Shown here: in pieces, positions 1 to 8,091 of the stretch
Layout of the letters: the number at the start of each line of letters is the position of its first letter
Numbering within the stretch: position 1 is the stretch's first letter
DNA from: CAZMSQ01 sp964569025
GTDB taxonomy: Bacteria > Bacteroidota > Bacteroidia > Chitinophagales > Saprospiraceae
NCBI GenBank assembly: GCA_964569025.1
Contig: CAZMSQ010000017.1
Coordinates: forward strand, 1 to 43,636
Direction of reading: 5' to 3'
DNA length: 43,636 nucleotides
Translations under genes and position numbers: made by a program
The notes under the pieces: generated by a model
Databases searched by the model: none
What the model was told of the DNA's origin: nothing
The model's input: only the letters and a program-made list of their open reading frames with translations

Positions 1-1
1 C

Positions 2-52
2 ACTATAGTGGTCCGACGACTATAGTGGTCCGACGACTATAGTGGTCCGACC
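2..52. repeat. CTATAG palindromic repeat, locus 1 (three tandem 17-bp units, cut by window edge)
   Basis: Three head-to-tail copies of a 17-bp unit, ACTATAGTGGTCCGACG, lie at 2-18, 19-35 and 36-52; the last ends in C instead of G and is followed by AG. The unit is half of a larger palindrome (GTCGGACCACTATAGTGGTCCGAC) seen whole at 8047-8070. The left border is outside the window, so the copy number is a minimum. Related elements are at 7161-7209, 8043-8091 and 13671-13702. Confidence 0.9.
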
Positions 53-307
53 AGTACGGATTGGTTCATGGTCTGATTGGACTGGTGCTTTGATGGTTGA
101 GGAGGCGGAAAAGGCTACTTTGACAGTGAGTGTGAACGGTTTGGGAATGTATCAGAGGAGCTTGATGCAGGACGGATTTCGTTGAAAAATAAATCATTCA
201 GATAAAAAATATGTGAAAAAACTTGGCAAAAATGTGTGGAATTTTGGTGTTTGGGGCATCTATAAGAGTGATTCTTTTATTGTTTCACCTTAAAACCTAT
301 TATCCAG
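53..307. other. leader region without a supported gene
   Basis: No convincing gene lies between the repeat and the PUR gene. A plus-strand frame is open from position 9, through the repeat, to a stop at 183-185. Its last 43 codons look protein-like, but it has no family match I recognise, and an in-frame TAG at 6-8 inside the repeat closes it on the left. It may be the remnant of a gene end invaded by the repeat, or chance. The stretch 190-300 is AT-rich and presumably holds the promoter of the next gene, but I see no clean Bacteroidota TAnnTTTG box. Confidence 0.4.
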
Positions 308-739
308 ATGGAAAAAAAGAATCTGTATTCCACCCAGGTAAACTGCCCGGGGCGCATCTTCTTTTTTGATGTGCGCGAAGCCGAGAATGCGCAGCAGTAT
401 CTCGTCATTACTGAGGCGCGGAAGCTCGAGGAGGGCTTTGAGCGGAAATCGATTGTGCTCTTTGAGGAGGACATCGAGAAATTTGGGCAGACATTTCTTA
501 ACAGCCTGATTCATTTTCAGGGGAAGGACCGCGACAAGATGATTGAGGAGTTGCGCAAGACGCACCCAAATGCGTTTATGCCGTGGACTGACGAGCAGGT
601 TGACATGTTGAAGGCAGGATTTTCTGATGGCTTGACCATTCCTGAGCTTGCTGAGCAGCTTGGCCGTAAAGAGGGTGCCATCATTGTGCGCCTGAAAAAA
701 CTGGGGTTGATCAGTGAGACTGAGGAGGTCAGCATTTGA
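308..739 (+). CDS. PUR family DNA/RNA-binding protein (DUF3276)
   Basis: A 143-residue protein in two parts. Residues 5-65 (GRIFFFDVREAENAQQYLVI and an acidic stretch ending near EEDIEKFGQTF) match the PUR-alpha-like single-strand nucleic-acid-binding fold that is widespread in Bacteroidota and known as DUF3276. Residues 90-136 (from PWTDEQVDML to RLKKLGL) form a short helix-turn-helix-like module found at the end of some members. The ATG at 308 is the only sensible start. The target and the physiological role of this family in bacteria are not firmly known. A strong intrinsic terminator follows 37 bp after the stop, so it is transcribed apart from radC. Confidence 0.85.
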   Translation: MEKKNLYSTQVNCPGRIFFFDVREAENAQQYLVITEARKLEEGFERKSIVLFEEDIEKFGQTFLNSLIHFQGKDRDKMIEELRKTHPNAFMPWTDEQVDMLKAGFSDGLTIPELAEQLGRKEGAIIVRLKKLGLISETEEVSI

Positions 740-775
740 CTGTTGCTGATTTCTGAGCACTGATCGATAGCGATT

Positions 776-817
776 CGCCCTGTCTTCCGGTTGGTTCCGG
801 GACAGGGCGCTTTTTTT
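776..817 (+). terminator. intrinsic terminator after the PUR gene
   Basis: A perfect 9-bp stem, CGCCCTGTC (776-784) and GACAGGGCG (801-809), is followed at once by C and seven T residues (811-817). The loop holds CCGG twice. It ends the PUR transcript and argues that radC starts at 842, since an upstream in-frame start would lie inside this hairpin. Confidence 0.9.
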
Positions 818-841
818 ATTCTCCTTTTACATTTCCACTTT

Positions 842-1540
842 ATGAAATATCCTGAAGACACGCTCAGCATCAAGAGCTGGGCTGAAGAAGACCGTCCTCG
901 TGAAAAGCTGTTGAAGCTTGGGAGGAAGAACCTCACCAATGCGGAGCTGCTGGCCATTATTCTGGGGTCTGGCACCAAAGATGAGAGTGCGCTTGGTTTG
1001 GCGCAGCGTCTGTTGGGCGCATCGGGCAACAATCTCAATGATTTGGGGCGCATGCGTCTGGAGGAGTTGAAGACATTTCGCGGAATTGGCATGGCCAGGG
1101 CAGTATCAATTATTGCGGCCTTTGAGTTGGGTCGACGCCGGCGGCTTACAGACATCCGGGAGCGGCCGCAGGTGAAATGCAGCGCGGATGCCTATAACGC
1201 CATTGCCTCGCTGTTGCTGGATTTGCCGCAAGAAGAATTCTGGATTTTGCTCCTGAATAGGGCCAACCGGGTTGTTGGGCGGGAGCGCATCAGTAGCGGC
1301 GGGCTGTCGGCCACAATTGTGGATGCACGGGTTATCTTCCAAAAGGCCATCTCGGGGCTGGCCTGCTCAATAATCTTGTGCCACAATCACCCATCCGGAA
1401 ATACCCAGCCGAGCCAGGCAGATATTGACATTACCCGGAAGCTGAAAAAAGGAGGTGAAGCTCTTGACATTACAGTGCTTGACCATCTGATTATTGCAGA
1501 AACCGGGTATTATTCGTTTGCCGATGAGGGCCTGATGTAG
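842..1540 (+). CDS. radC: RadC family JAMM-domain protein (UPF0758)
   Basis: 232 residues with the full RadC layout: an N-terminal helix-hairpin-helix-like region (about 15-85, including ELKTFRGIGMARA) and a C-terminal JAMM/MPN domain. The metal-binding motif is intact: H181-N-H183-P-S-G and D194 (HxH-x10-D). RadC was once called a DNA-repair protein; its cellular role is still unsettled, and related proteins are often carried on mobile elements. The frame is open back to 791, but that region lies in the preceding terminator, so the ATG at 842 is chosen. This copy sits among housekeeping genes and looks like the chromosomal one. Confidence 0.93.
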   Translation: MKYPEDTLSIKSWAEEDRPREKLLKLGRKNLTNAELLAIILGSGTKDESALGLAQRLLGASGNNLNDLGRMRLEELKTFRGIGMARAVSIIAAFELGRRRRLTDIRERPQVKCSADAYNAIASLLLDLPQEEFWILLLNRANRVVGRERISSGGLSATIVDARVIFQKAISGLACSIILCHNHPSGNTQPSQADIDITRKLKKGGEALDITVLDHLIIAETGYYSFADEGLM

Positions 1541-1623
1541 TCTCTTGCAACCATTCGGGCTTCATTGAGTTACACAAAGTGATTGCATAAAGCCCAGCAG
1601 TCATCACAGAATCAGGAGCGGGC

Positions 1624-3417
1624 ATGCCTGAAATCCGTACCTTGCACGACGTTGTCAAAATGGAGAAAAAAAAACTGGATATACGCTTGTTGGGAAGGGT
1701 ACTGGCGCTGGCCAGGCCCTATCGAGCAGTCTTTGCTCTGGCCGGAGTACTCGCACTCCTGATGGCCCCTTTATCCATTCTCCAACCCTATCTCATCAAC
1801 GTCATGGTCGATGAGTATGTCTTTGCTTATGATGTGCCCGGCATGGCCCGGATTGCGGCTATGCTATTCGGCTTGCTTTTTCTGACAGGGGCATTGCGCT
1901 ATGTTTTTATTTTTTCAACACAGTGGCTGGGTCAGTCAGTCATCAGAGACCTGAGAGTCAGCGTATTTCGGCATATTACAAGCCTGCGCCTTGGCTACTT
2001 TGACCGCACCCCAATTGGTACATCGACCACACGCACCATTAATGATATTGAGACGATCAACACAGTGTTTTCTCAGGGCACCATCACCATTATTTCTGAC
2101 TTATTGACACTGGTAGCTGTGTTGGTGGTGATGACGCTGACCAGCTGGAAACTGACGTTGGCCTGTCTGACTACTATGCCCTTGCTGATTGTGGCGAGTT
2201 ATGTATTTAAGGAGAAGGTGAAGCTATCGTACCAAAAGGTGCGGGCGCAGATCAGCCGGATGAATGCTTTTTTACAAGAGCAGATTTCCGGGATGCGAAT
2301 TGTGCAGATTTTCAATGCTGAGCGGCAGGAGGGTGAGAAGTTCAGACGCATCAACAAGGAATACACGAAGGCCAATCTGGATGCAATTCTGTACTATGCC
2401 GTGTTTTTTCCGGTGGTAGAAATCATATCGGCCGCTGCACTTGGCCTGATGGTCTGGTGGGGAGCCAAAGGGGTAATCGGGGGCGATGTGACGCTCGGGG
2501 CCCTGGTTGCATTTCCATTGTACCTCTCAATGCTATTCCGGCCGATTCGCATGATGGCTGACCGCTTTAATACCCTTCAGATGGGACTGGTGGCAGCTGA
2601 GCGGGTTTTTGAATTGCTGGATAGAACCGATAGCATTGAACAAACCGGCACACTCCAGCCCGAGCGTTTGAGCGGGTCGATTGCGTTTGACAAGGTGTGG
2701 TTTGCATACAATGAGAAGGATTTTGTATTGAAGAATGTCTCTTTCGATATTGCCCCCGGGCAGACCATGGCGATTGTGGGAAGTACTGGCTCAGGGAAGA
2801 CTACCATCATCAGCTTGCTCAACCGTTTTTATGAAGTTCAGAAAGGGAGGATTCTCATTGATGGAACTGATTTGCGGGAGTATCACCTCAGTTCATTGAG
2901 GCAGCGCATTGCCATCGTGTTACAGGATGTGTTCCTGTTTTCAGGTTCTGTATTCGAAAATATCACTTTACTCGACCCGGCTTTTTCCCGCGAAGAAGTC
3001 ATCAGGGCCTCCAAACTTATCGGAGCCCATGAATTTATTGAGCGGCTGCCTGGAGGCTACGACTACAAAGTGATGGAGCGCGGGGCGACCCTCTCTATGG
3101 GCCAACGCCAGCTCATCTCGTTTGTGCGTGCGTTGGTCTTCGATCCGGATATTCTCATTCTCGATGAAGCGACCTCCTCAATAGACCCCGAAACGGAAGG
3201 TGTGATTCAGCATGCCATTGAAAAGCTGATTGCGCGGCGCACCTCAATTATCATAGCGCACCGTCTCTCAACGATACGGCATGCGGACCGAGTGCTGGTG
3301 CTCCACAAAGGGGAAGTGCGGGAATTTGGCACGCATCAGGAACTGCTTCTGCGGGAAGATGGATGGTATCGACACCTGCATGAGATGCAGTTTCTCAGTA
3401 CGGAGGTAGAGGAATAA
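1624..3417 (+). CDS. ABC exporter, fused permease and ATPase (MsbA/MdlB-like)
   Basis: 597 residues: a six-helix transmembrane domain (about 35-330) followed by a nucleotide-binding domain. Walker A is at G386-T394 (GSTGSGKTT), the signature at 490-494 (LSMGQ, a variant of LSGGQ) and Walker B with the catalytic Glu at D514-E515 (ILILDEATS); the H-loop is in IIIAHRLSTIRH. It is a half-transporter that should work as a dimer or with a partner. The transported substrate cannot be told from sequence; lipid, drug or peptide exporters share this layout. AGGAG six bases before ATG 1624 supports the start. The stop is 28 bp before der. Confidence 0.9.
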   Translation: MPEIRTLHDVVKMEKKKLDIRLLGRVLALARPYRAVFALAGVLALLMAPLSILQPYLINVMVDEYVFAYDVPGMARIAAMLFGLLFLTGALRYVFIFSTQWLGQSVIRDLRVSVFRHITSLRLGYFDRTPIGTSTTRTINDIETINTVFSQGTITIISDLLTLVAVLVVMTLTSWKLTLACLTTMPLLIVASYVFKEKVKLSYQKVRAQISRMNAFLQEQISGMRIVQIFNAERQEGEKFRRINKEYTKANLDAILYYAVFFPVVEIISAAALGLMVWWGAKGVIGGDVTLGALVAFPLYLSMLFRPIRMMADRFNTLQMGLVAAERVFELLDRTDSIEQTGTLQPERLSGSIAFDKVWFAYNEKDFVLKNVSFDIAPGQTMAIVGSTGSGKTTIISLLNRFYEVQKGRILIDGTDLREYHLSSLRQRIAIVLQDVFLFSGSVFENITLLDPAFSREEVIRASKLIGAHEFIERLPGGYDYKVMERGATLSMGQRQLISFVRALVFDPDILILDEATSSIDPETEGVIQHAIEKLIARRTSIIIAHRLSTIRHADRVLVLHKGEVREFGTHQELLLREDGWYRHLHEMQFLSTEVEE

Positions 3418-3445
3418 TTGGGTATATTTGTCGGAAATCTACCAT

Positions 3446-4747
3446 GTGAGTTCTATCGTTGCGATTGTTGGCCGGCCGAATGTCGGAAAATCTACCCTCT
3501 ACAACCGGCTGGTTGGCGAGAGAGAGGCTATTGTGGATGATATCAGCGGGGTGACCCGCGACCGGCAATATGGTACGTGCGAGTGGAATGGGAAGGTGTT
3601 TACTGTGGTAGACACCGGTGGATTTGTACACGGCTCGGACGATGTGTTTGAGGCTGCTATTCGCTCTCAGGTTAATATCGCGATTGAAGAGGCGTCTGTC
3701 ATTCTGTTTATGGTTGATTCCACCACCGGAATTACTGATTTGGATGAAGAAATTGCCGGAATGCTGAGACGGACCACGAAAGATGTGTTCTTGGTAGTCA
3801 ATAAGTGTGACAATTTCGATCGGCTTATGGCTGCCAATGAGTTCTGGAGTCTCGGGTTCGAGTCAGTTTTTTTCCTGTCTTCCATGACCGGGAGTGGCAC
3901 TGGCGAGGTACTTGACGCCATCACGGAGCGCTTGCCTGAGGAGCAAGAAGAGCCCTCCGAGCTACCCCGCTTTGCCATAGTCGGCCAACCAAATGTCGGG
4001 AAATCCTCCTTGCTCAATGCTTTGGTCGGGGAAGAGCGGAACATCGTGACCGATGTAGCCGGAACGACCCGCGATTCAATCGATACTCACTATCGGAAAT
4101 ACGACAAGGAATTCATCTTGATTGATACAGCCGGACTGCGCAAGAAAACCAGGGTGAGCGAAAATCTGGAGTTTTATTCCGTGATGCGCGCCATCAAGGC
4201 CATCGAGGAGTCTGATGTGTGTATGCTGTTGCTCGATGCACGGGAAGGCTTGCAGGCACAAGACATGAACATCTTGCGTCTTGCGCAGCGGCGGCATAAG
4301 GGTGTTGTGATTTTAGTCAATAAATGGGATCTGATAGACAAGGAGACCAATACGGCCCGTGATTTTGAGAATGCAATCAAGAAAAAGCTCGGGCAGTTTT
4401 CGGATGTGCCAGTGGTATTTATTTCCGCTCTTGAAAAGCAACGCATTCTCAAAGCCATCGAGGTAGCATTGGAGGTACATGAAAACCGAAGGCGCAAAAT
4501 CAAGACGTCGGTTTTGAATGAGACCATGCTTGAGGTCATTGAGCGATATCCGCCTCCGGCATACCGGGGAAAATACATTCGCATCAAATATATTACGCAA
4601 CTGCCGCTCTACTATCCGGCCTTCGCTTTTTTCTGTAATTTCCCGAAACACATCCGGGCACCCTATCGCCAATATCTGGAAAATCAACTCCGTAAGCACT
4701 TCAATTTTACGGGAGTTCCGATCAGCGTTTTTTTTCGCCAAAAGTAA
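3446..4747 (+). CDS. der: ribosome biogenesis GTPase Der (EngA)
   Basis: Der carries two GTPase domains in tandem and a C-terminal KH-like domain, and is needed for late assembly of the 50S subunit. Domain 1 has G1 GRPNVGKS (residues 9-16), DTGGF and NKCD (119-122). Domain 2 has GQPNVGKS (180-187), DTAGL and NKWD (292-295). The KH-like part runs from about 345 to 433 (YPPPAYRGKYIRIKY onwards). I chose GTG at 3446, giving MSSIVAIVGRPNVGKS, the usual family beginning; a TTG at 3428 would add six residues, and the ATG at 3444 is out of frame and meets a stop at once. The length of 433 is normal for Bacteroidota. Confidence 0.94.
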   Translation: MSSIVAIVGRPNVGKSTLYNRLVGEREAIVDDISGVTRDRQYGTCEWNGKVFTVVDTGGFVHGSDDVFEAAIRSQVNIAIEEASVILFMVDSTTGITDLDEEIAGMLRRTTKDVFLVVNKCDNFDRLMAANEFWSLGFESVFFLSSMTGSGTGEVLDAITERLPEEQEEPSELPRFAIVGQPNVGKSSLLNALVGEERNIVTDVAGTTRDSIDTHYRKYDKEFILIDTAGLRKKTRVSENLEFYSVMRAIKAIEESDVCMLLLDAREGLQAQDMNILRLAQRRHKGVVILVNKWDLIDKETNTARDFENAIKKKLGQFSDVPVVFISALEKQRILKAIEVALEVHENRRRKIKTSVLNETMLEVIERYPPPAYRGKYIRIKYITQLPLYYPAFAFFCNFPKHIRAPYRQYLENQLRKHFNFTGVPISVFFRQK

Positions 4748-4777
4748 ACCCGTCAATTTTTTAATTTCCTTTCCGTT

Positions 4778-5326
4778 ATGCCATTCTCCACAACTCCCAT
4801 TCAGGATTTGATTGTTTATGAGCCTACAGTCTGGGATGATCCGCGTGGGTATTTTTTTGAAAGCTACAACAAGCAAACATTTTCGGGTCAGGGGATTACT
4901 GCGGAATTTGTACAGGATAACGAGGCGCGATCTACCTTCGGCATCCTGCGGGGATTGCATTACCAGACAGGCCCATATGCTCAGGCCAAGTTGGTCCGGG
5001 TTGTTGAGGGCGAGGTACTAGATGTGGCGGTTGATATCAGACCGGAATCGCAGACTTATGGGCAGTGGTACAGCATTAGGCTAAGTGCTGAAAATAAGCG
5101 GCAATTGTATGTGCCGCGTGGGTTTGCACATGGTTATGTGGTCCTTTCTCCCACTGCTGTGTTCTGTTACAAGTGTGATAATTTCTACTCCCGCGACCAT
5201 GAGGGTGGTATTCGCTTTGATGATCCGACGCTGGGTATTGACTGGCAGATTGAGCACGCCGACGTTTTGCTTTCTGAGAAAGACACCCTCCAGCCTGCAT
5301 TTGGCAATCATATTCCATTTTCCTGA
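4778..5326 (+). CDS. rfbC: dTDP-4-dehydrorhamnose 3,5-epimerase
   Basis: The enzyme inverts C3 and C5 of dTDP-4-keto-6-deoxyglucose, the third step of dTDP-L-rhamnose synthesis for surface polysaccharides. The 182 residues form the RmlC cupin: the catalytic His is H61 in ILRGLHYQ, the general-acid Tyr is Y131 in FCYKCDNFY, and the family block YVPRGFAHGYVVLS is complete. The other rhamnose genes (rfbA, rfbB, rfbD) are not in this window. It lies 30 bp after der and 22 bp before the isomerase gene, on the same strand, so the three could share a transcript. Confidence 0.94.
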   Translation: MPFSTTPIQDLIVYEPTVWDDPRGYFFESYNKQTFSGQGITAEFVQDNEARSTFGILRGLHYQTGPYAQAKLVRVVEGEVLDVAVDIRPESQTYGQWYSIRLSAENKRQLYVPRGFAHGYVVLSPTAVFCYKCDNFYSRDHEGGIRFDDPTLGIDWQIEHADVLLSEKDTLQPAFGNHIPFS

Positions 5327-5348
5327 ATCACCTTCTCATCCACACGAT

Positions 5349-6335
5349 ATGAAAGATCTGGTTGCTTCGTTTCCGAATCAGCTCCGTGAGGCACTTGACA
5401 TTGCAGGCGAGGCTACAATGCGGCCACCTGCGGCTGAAATTCGTAACGTTCTGATTGCAGGGATGGGCGGCTCGGGCATTGGTGCGGTTTACGCCCGGTC
5501 GCTGGTCCAGAATTCTTGTCCGGCTCCGGTGACGGTAGTCAATGATTACGACATTCCTGCCTGTGCTGACCACCACACCCTCGGCATTGTCTCGTCATAT
5601 TCTGGCAATACTGAAGAGACCATTGCAGCATTTCATCGCATGCTGGAAGCAGGAATTCGTCCGGTGGTCATCAGTTCAGGGGGTGCTCTGCTTGAGTCGG
5701 CCCGGCAGGAGTCGCTCAATCATATCCAGTTGCCAGGCGGTTGGCCGGCGCCGAGGGCTTGTCTGGGCTATTCGCTGGTCAGCATCCTCTCAGTGCTGAA
5801 CAGCTACAACCTCATTGAATCAGCATTCGCAGATCAGGTGCGTGATAGTGCTGACCTGCTCGACGCCTCGCAAGATGATATCCGTCAAAGAGCCGGGCAG
5901 TTGGCCGGATTTCTGATGAACAAGGTGCCCATTCTCTATACTTCGCCCGAGCTGGAGCCAGTGGCCGTTCGTTTTCGGCAGCAACTGGCTGAAAACAGCA
6001 AGGTCCTGGCCTGGCACCATGTCATTCCGGAGATGAATCACAACGAAATTGTCGGCTGGCACCAGCGCTTTCCCGAGTCTGCGGTGCTGTTTCTCAGCCA
6101 TCGCGACATGCACCCCCGCACGCGGATGCGTATGGACTTTGTCCGGGAAATTGCCGGTCGTTATGCCGGCGCCACCATCGAACTCAAAGCAAAGGGCGAC
6201 TCACTGCTCAGCCATATGATCTATCTCACCCACCTCGCAGACTGGTGCTCCGTCTTCCTTGCAGAACAGCGGAACGTTGATGTCATGGCCATCAAGTCCA
6301 TTGACGCATTGAAAGACTTTCTTGCAAAAAACTGA
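5349..6335 (+). CDS. bifunctional phosphoglucose/phosphomannose isomerase (SIS domains)
   Basis: 328 residues with two SIS sugar-isomerase domains. The glycine-rich sugar-phosphate loop is at 38-45 (GMGGSGIG), a second SIS motif is SSYSGNTEET, and EMNHNEIVGW (228-237) holds the Glu and His typical of the bifunctional PGI/PMI family. It should interconvert glucose-6-P, fructose-6-P and mannose-6-P and so feed both glycolysis and nucleotide-sugar synthesis, which suits its place just after rfbC. The frame is open back to 5085 inside rfbC, but ATG 5349 fits the family N-terminus (MKDLVASFPNQLREA). Confidence 0.9.
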   Translation: MKDLVASFPNQLREALDIAGEATMRPPAAEIRNVLIAGMGGSGIGAVYARSLVQNSCPAPVTVVNDYDIPACADHHTLGIVSSYSGNTEETIAAFHRMLEAGIRPVVISSGGALLESARQESLNHIQLPGGWPAPRACLGYSLVSILSVLNSYNLIESAFADQVRDSADLLDASQDDIRQRAGQLAGFLMNKVPILYTSPELEPVAVRFRQQLAENSKVLAWHHVIPEMNHNEIVGWHQRFPESAVLFLSHRDMHPRTRMRMDFVREIAGRYAGATIELKAKGDSLLSHMIYLTHLADWCSVFLAEQRNVDVMAIKSIDALKDFLAKN

Positions 6336-6571
6336 AAATCAATATTGAAAAGAGCTCTTGTGAGCCAATCGTTTGTGATGGGAAAATATTTTTCGAAAAA
6401 ATCCCACTTTTCTGTGAACAAGCTGGAGGCTTGCTTGTCTATATGATAGTTTTGCTTTTATTTGCAGTGTCATTCATTCAGAAAGCATGAAAGGAGCAGA
6501 TTGACGGAGATTATATCCGAACAAATGTTTCGAATCATACAGATAAGAAAAGTGGTGTAATAAGTTGTCCG
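6336..6571. other. gene-free stretch, possible small-RNA locus
   Basis: No protein gene is visible. An AT-rich inverted repeat lies around 6379-6406 (centred on TTTTTCGAAAAA). A perfect Bacteroidota -7 box, TAGTTTTG, is at 6447-6454, about 120 bp before a strong intrinsic terminator at 6572-6609. That pair could define a transcript of about 150 nt. No good -33 TTTG is spaced 17-23 bp upstream (the nearest TTG is only 13 bp away), so the promoter is uncertain. Confidence 0.3.
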
Positions 6572-6609
6572 GGGCGGATCCGAGAGATTGGATCTGCCCT
6601 TTTTATTTT
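6572..6609 (+). terminator. intrinsic terminator, isolated between genes
   Basis: Stem GGGCGGATCC (6572-6581) and GGATCTGCCC (6590-6599), 10 bp with one G-U pair, an 8-nt loop, then TTTTTATTTTA. It points along the + strand and lies 236 bp after the isomerase gene, so it either ends a long 3' untranslated region or serves a separate small RNA. Confidence 0.85.
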
Positions 6610-6635
6610 ACCCTGATTGTGAAGAGAAAGCCAGA

Positions 6636-7016
6636 TTAAATCCATTTCACCAAGTACCGCTGAAATTCGGTTTTCAGGTCGCTGTAGATTCTTCGGTAGT
6701 CCCCCATCCGCTCAGCCACCTGATCGTGATGTGCCCTCAAATCATCTGTCAACGACTGATTATTTTTCAGCAACCGGGCCATTTTTTGCTCGTGCAGCCC
6801 GATTTCATGACTCAACTCATCCAACACTTCCTTTTGGCGGATAAACTGATTTTGGAAGTGTTCCAGTTTGGCGAGCATTTCTGCATTTCTGTCCTTTTGG
6901 ACCAAATCGCTCAGGCGGTTCTCGAATACTGCCAGTTCATCAGCATAAAAATTCAGCTCCTTATTCCAAAGGGTGTGGTCAATATGCAGTTGACCGGCGT
7001 CGTGAGATGTTGTCAT
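6636..7016 (-). CDS. conserved coiled-coil protein of unknown function
   Basis: 126 residues, highly charged, almost wholly helical and with heptad-like spacing of hydrophobics (for example from LWNKELNFYADELAVFENRL through to the C-terminus). There is no signal peptide or membrane segment, so it should be cytoplasmic. I recognise the type from Bacteroidota genomes but know of no assigned function. Its ATG at 7016 faces fabG across a 255-bp divergent region that contains the palindromic repeat. Confidence 0.7.
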   Translation of the reverse strand: MTTSHDAGQLHIDHTLWNKELNFYADELAVFENRLSDLVQKDRNAEMLAKLEHFQNQFIRQKEVLDELSHEIGLHEQKMARLLKNNQSLTDDLRAHHDQVAERMGDYRRIYSDLKTEFQRYLVKWI

Positions 7017-7160
7017 AATAATTAGTTAGTGATTAAAGAAATAAAGCGTCTTTTGAATCGACTGCGAGTTTACAAAGAATGCCAGTATCGGCAAATGATG
7101 TTCATCATCTGTACAAATGATCTCTGCTCCCGGGTCGAAGTGCGTGCGGAGGGTACCCCC

Positions 7161-7209
7161 CCCGGTCGGACGGCTATAGCCGTCCGACCGCTATAGCGGT
7201 CCGACCGGG
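7161..7209. repeat. CTATAG palindromic repeat, locus 2 (two units, GC-rich core variant)
   Basis: Flanks CCCGGTCGGAC (7161-7171) and GTCCGACCGGG (7199-7209) are an exact inverted pair. Between and including them are two palindromes: GGTCGGACGGCTATAGCC plus its mirror (26 bp, 7164-7189) and an overlapping unit with core CCGCTATAGCGG. Compared with loci 1 and 3 the bases beside CTATAG differ, but both sides change together so that symmetry is kept. It sits in the divergent region upstream of fabG. Confidence 0.9.
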
Positions 7210-7271
7210 TCTGGTCGAGGGATGTCCTGAAAGTGTGGTATATTCATGGCTCACATCAAAATTGCAGGACT

Positions 7272-8021
7272 ATGGGCATGTTAACAGGAAAGACGGCCAT
7301 TATTACCGGGGGGTCCCGGGGTATAGGAGAAGCGCTGGTGCGGCGGTTTGCGGCAGAGGGGGCAAAGGTTGCTTTTACGTTTCACTCATCTGAAGAGCGG
7401 GCCATGGCGTTGGCGCAGGAAGTGGCTGAATCTTCGGGTACAGAGGTATTAGCCTTCCGTTCGGATGCCAGCTCGTATGCAGAGGCCGAGTCATTGGTTG
7501 CTCAGGTGATAGCGTCTTTCGGGGGGATTGATATTCTGGTCAATAATGCAGGCATTACCAAAGACAATCTGATGCTGCGCATGAGTGAGGAGCAGTGGGA
7601 TGCGGTCATTCAGACCAATCTCAAGTCAGTATTCAATCTCACCAAACACATCCTTCGGCCAATGATGAAGGCTCGGGGTGGGTCGATCATTAACATGAGC
7701 TCTGTGGTCGGCGTATTCGGCAATGCCGGACAGGCAAATTATTCTGCCTCCAAGGCCGGCATCATTGGGTTCTCCAAGTCTATTGCCAAGGAAGTTGGCT
7801 CCCGCGGTATCCGCTGTAATGCGGTGGCACCCGGTTTTATTGAAACCGAAATGACTGCCGTACTGGATGATAAAACCAAAGATGCCTTTCTCGCGGGAAT
7901 CCCTATGAAGCGTCTCGGCAAAGCCGAAGAGGTCGCAGATCTTTGCGTATTTCTCGGATCTGACCGCTCTGCGTATATCTCAGGCCAGGTCATCAGCATC
8001 TGTGGAGCCCTGAATACCTGA
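7272..8021 (+). CDS. fabG: 3-oxoacyl-ACP reductase FabG (SDR family)
   Basis: 249 residues. The NADPH-reducing step of the type II fatty-acid cycle fits the classical SDR motifs: cofactor loop GGSRGIG near residue 14, NNAG, the catalytic Ser in INMSSVVG and the YSASK pair (Tyr/Lys). ATG 7272 gives MGMLTGKTAIITGGSRGIG; the frame extends to 7233 only with a non-family leader. AGGAC lies just upstream. The last residues (ISICGALNT) differ from the usual VDGGM ending of FabG. The gene stands alone, not in a fab cluster, so another SDR substrate is possible. Confidence 0.85.
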   Translation: MGMLTGKTAIITGGSRGIGEALVRRFAAEGAKVAFTFHSSEERAMALAQEVAESSGTEVLAFRSDASSYAEAESLVAQVIASFGGIDILVNNAGITKDNLMLRMSEEQWDAVIQTNLKSVFNLTKHILRPMMKARGGSIINMSSVVGVFGNAGQANYSASKAGIIGFSKSIAKEVGSRGIRCNAVAPGFIETEMTAVLDDKTKDAFLAGIPMKRLGKAEEVADLCVFLGSDRSAYISGQVISICGALNT

Positions 8022-8042
8022 TCCAATGTCAATGTGCCCGGA

Positions 8043-8091
8043 ACTGGTCGGACCACTATAGTGGTCCGACGACTATAGTGGTCCGACCAGT
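8043..8091. repeat. CTATAG palindromic repeat, locus 3 (two units, 20-bp inverted ends)
   Basis: ACTGGTCGGACCACTATAGT (8043-8062) and its exact reverse complement (8072-8091) are separated by nine bases. Read as tandem units, the 17-bp repeat occurs at 8055-8071 and 8072-8088, as at locus 1. It sits between the convergent fabG and NRDE genes, and the NRDE reading frame ends inside it. As RNA it would fold into a strong hairpin on either strand. Confidence 0.92.

Noticed and set aside
2..52. Short tandem repeat that could look like a CRISPR array
   Set aside because: Units are 17 bp, directly adjacent and without spacers; no cas gene is in the window.
517..1155. Minus-strand frame of 212 codons across the PUR and radC genes
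   Set aside because: It spans a terminator and two well-supported plus-strand genes; composition is Ser/Arg-rich as in typical shadow frames.
7233..7271. Upstream start for fabG
   Set aside because: The leader lacks family similarity; ATG 7272 has AGGAC upstream and gives the standard N-terminus.
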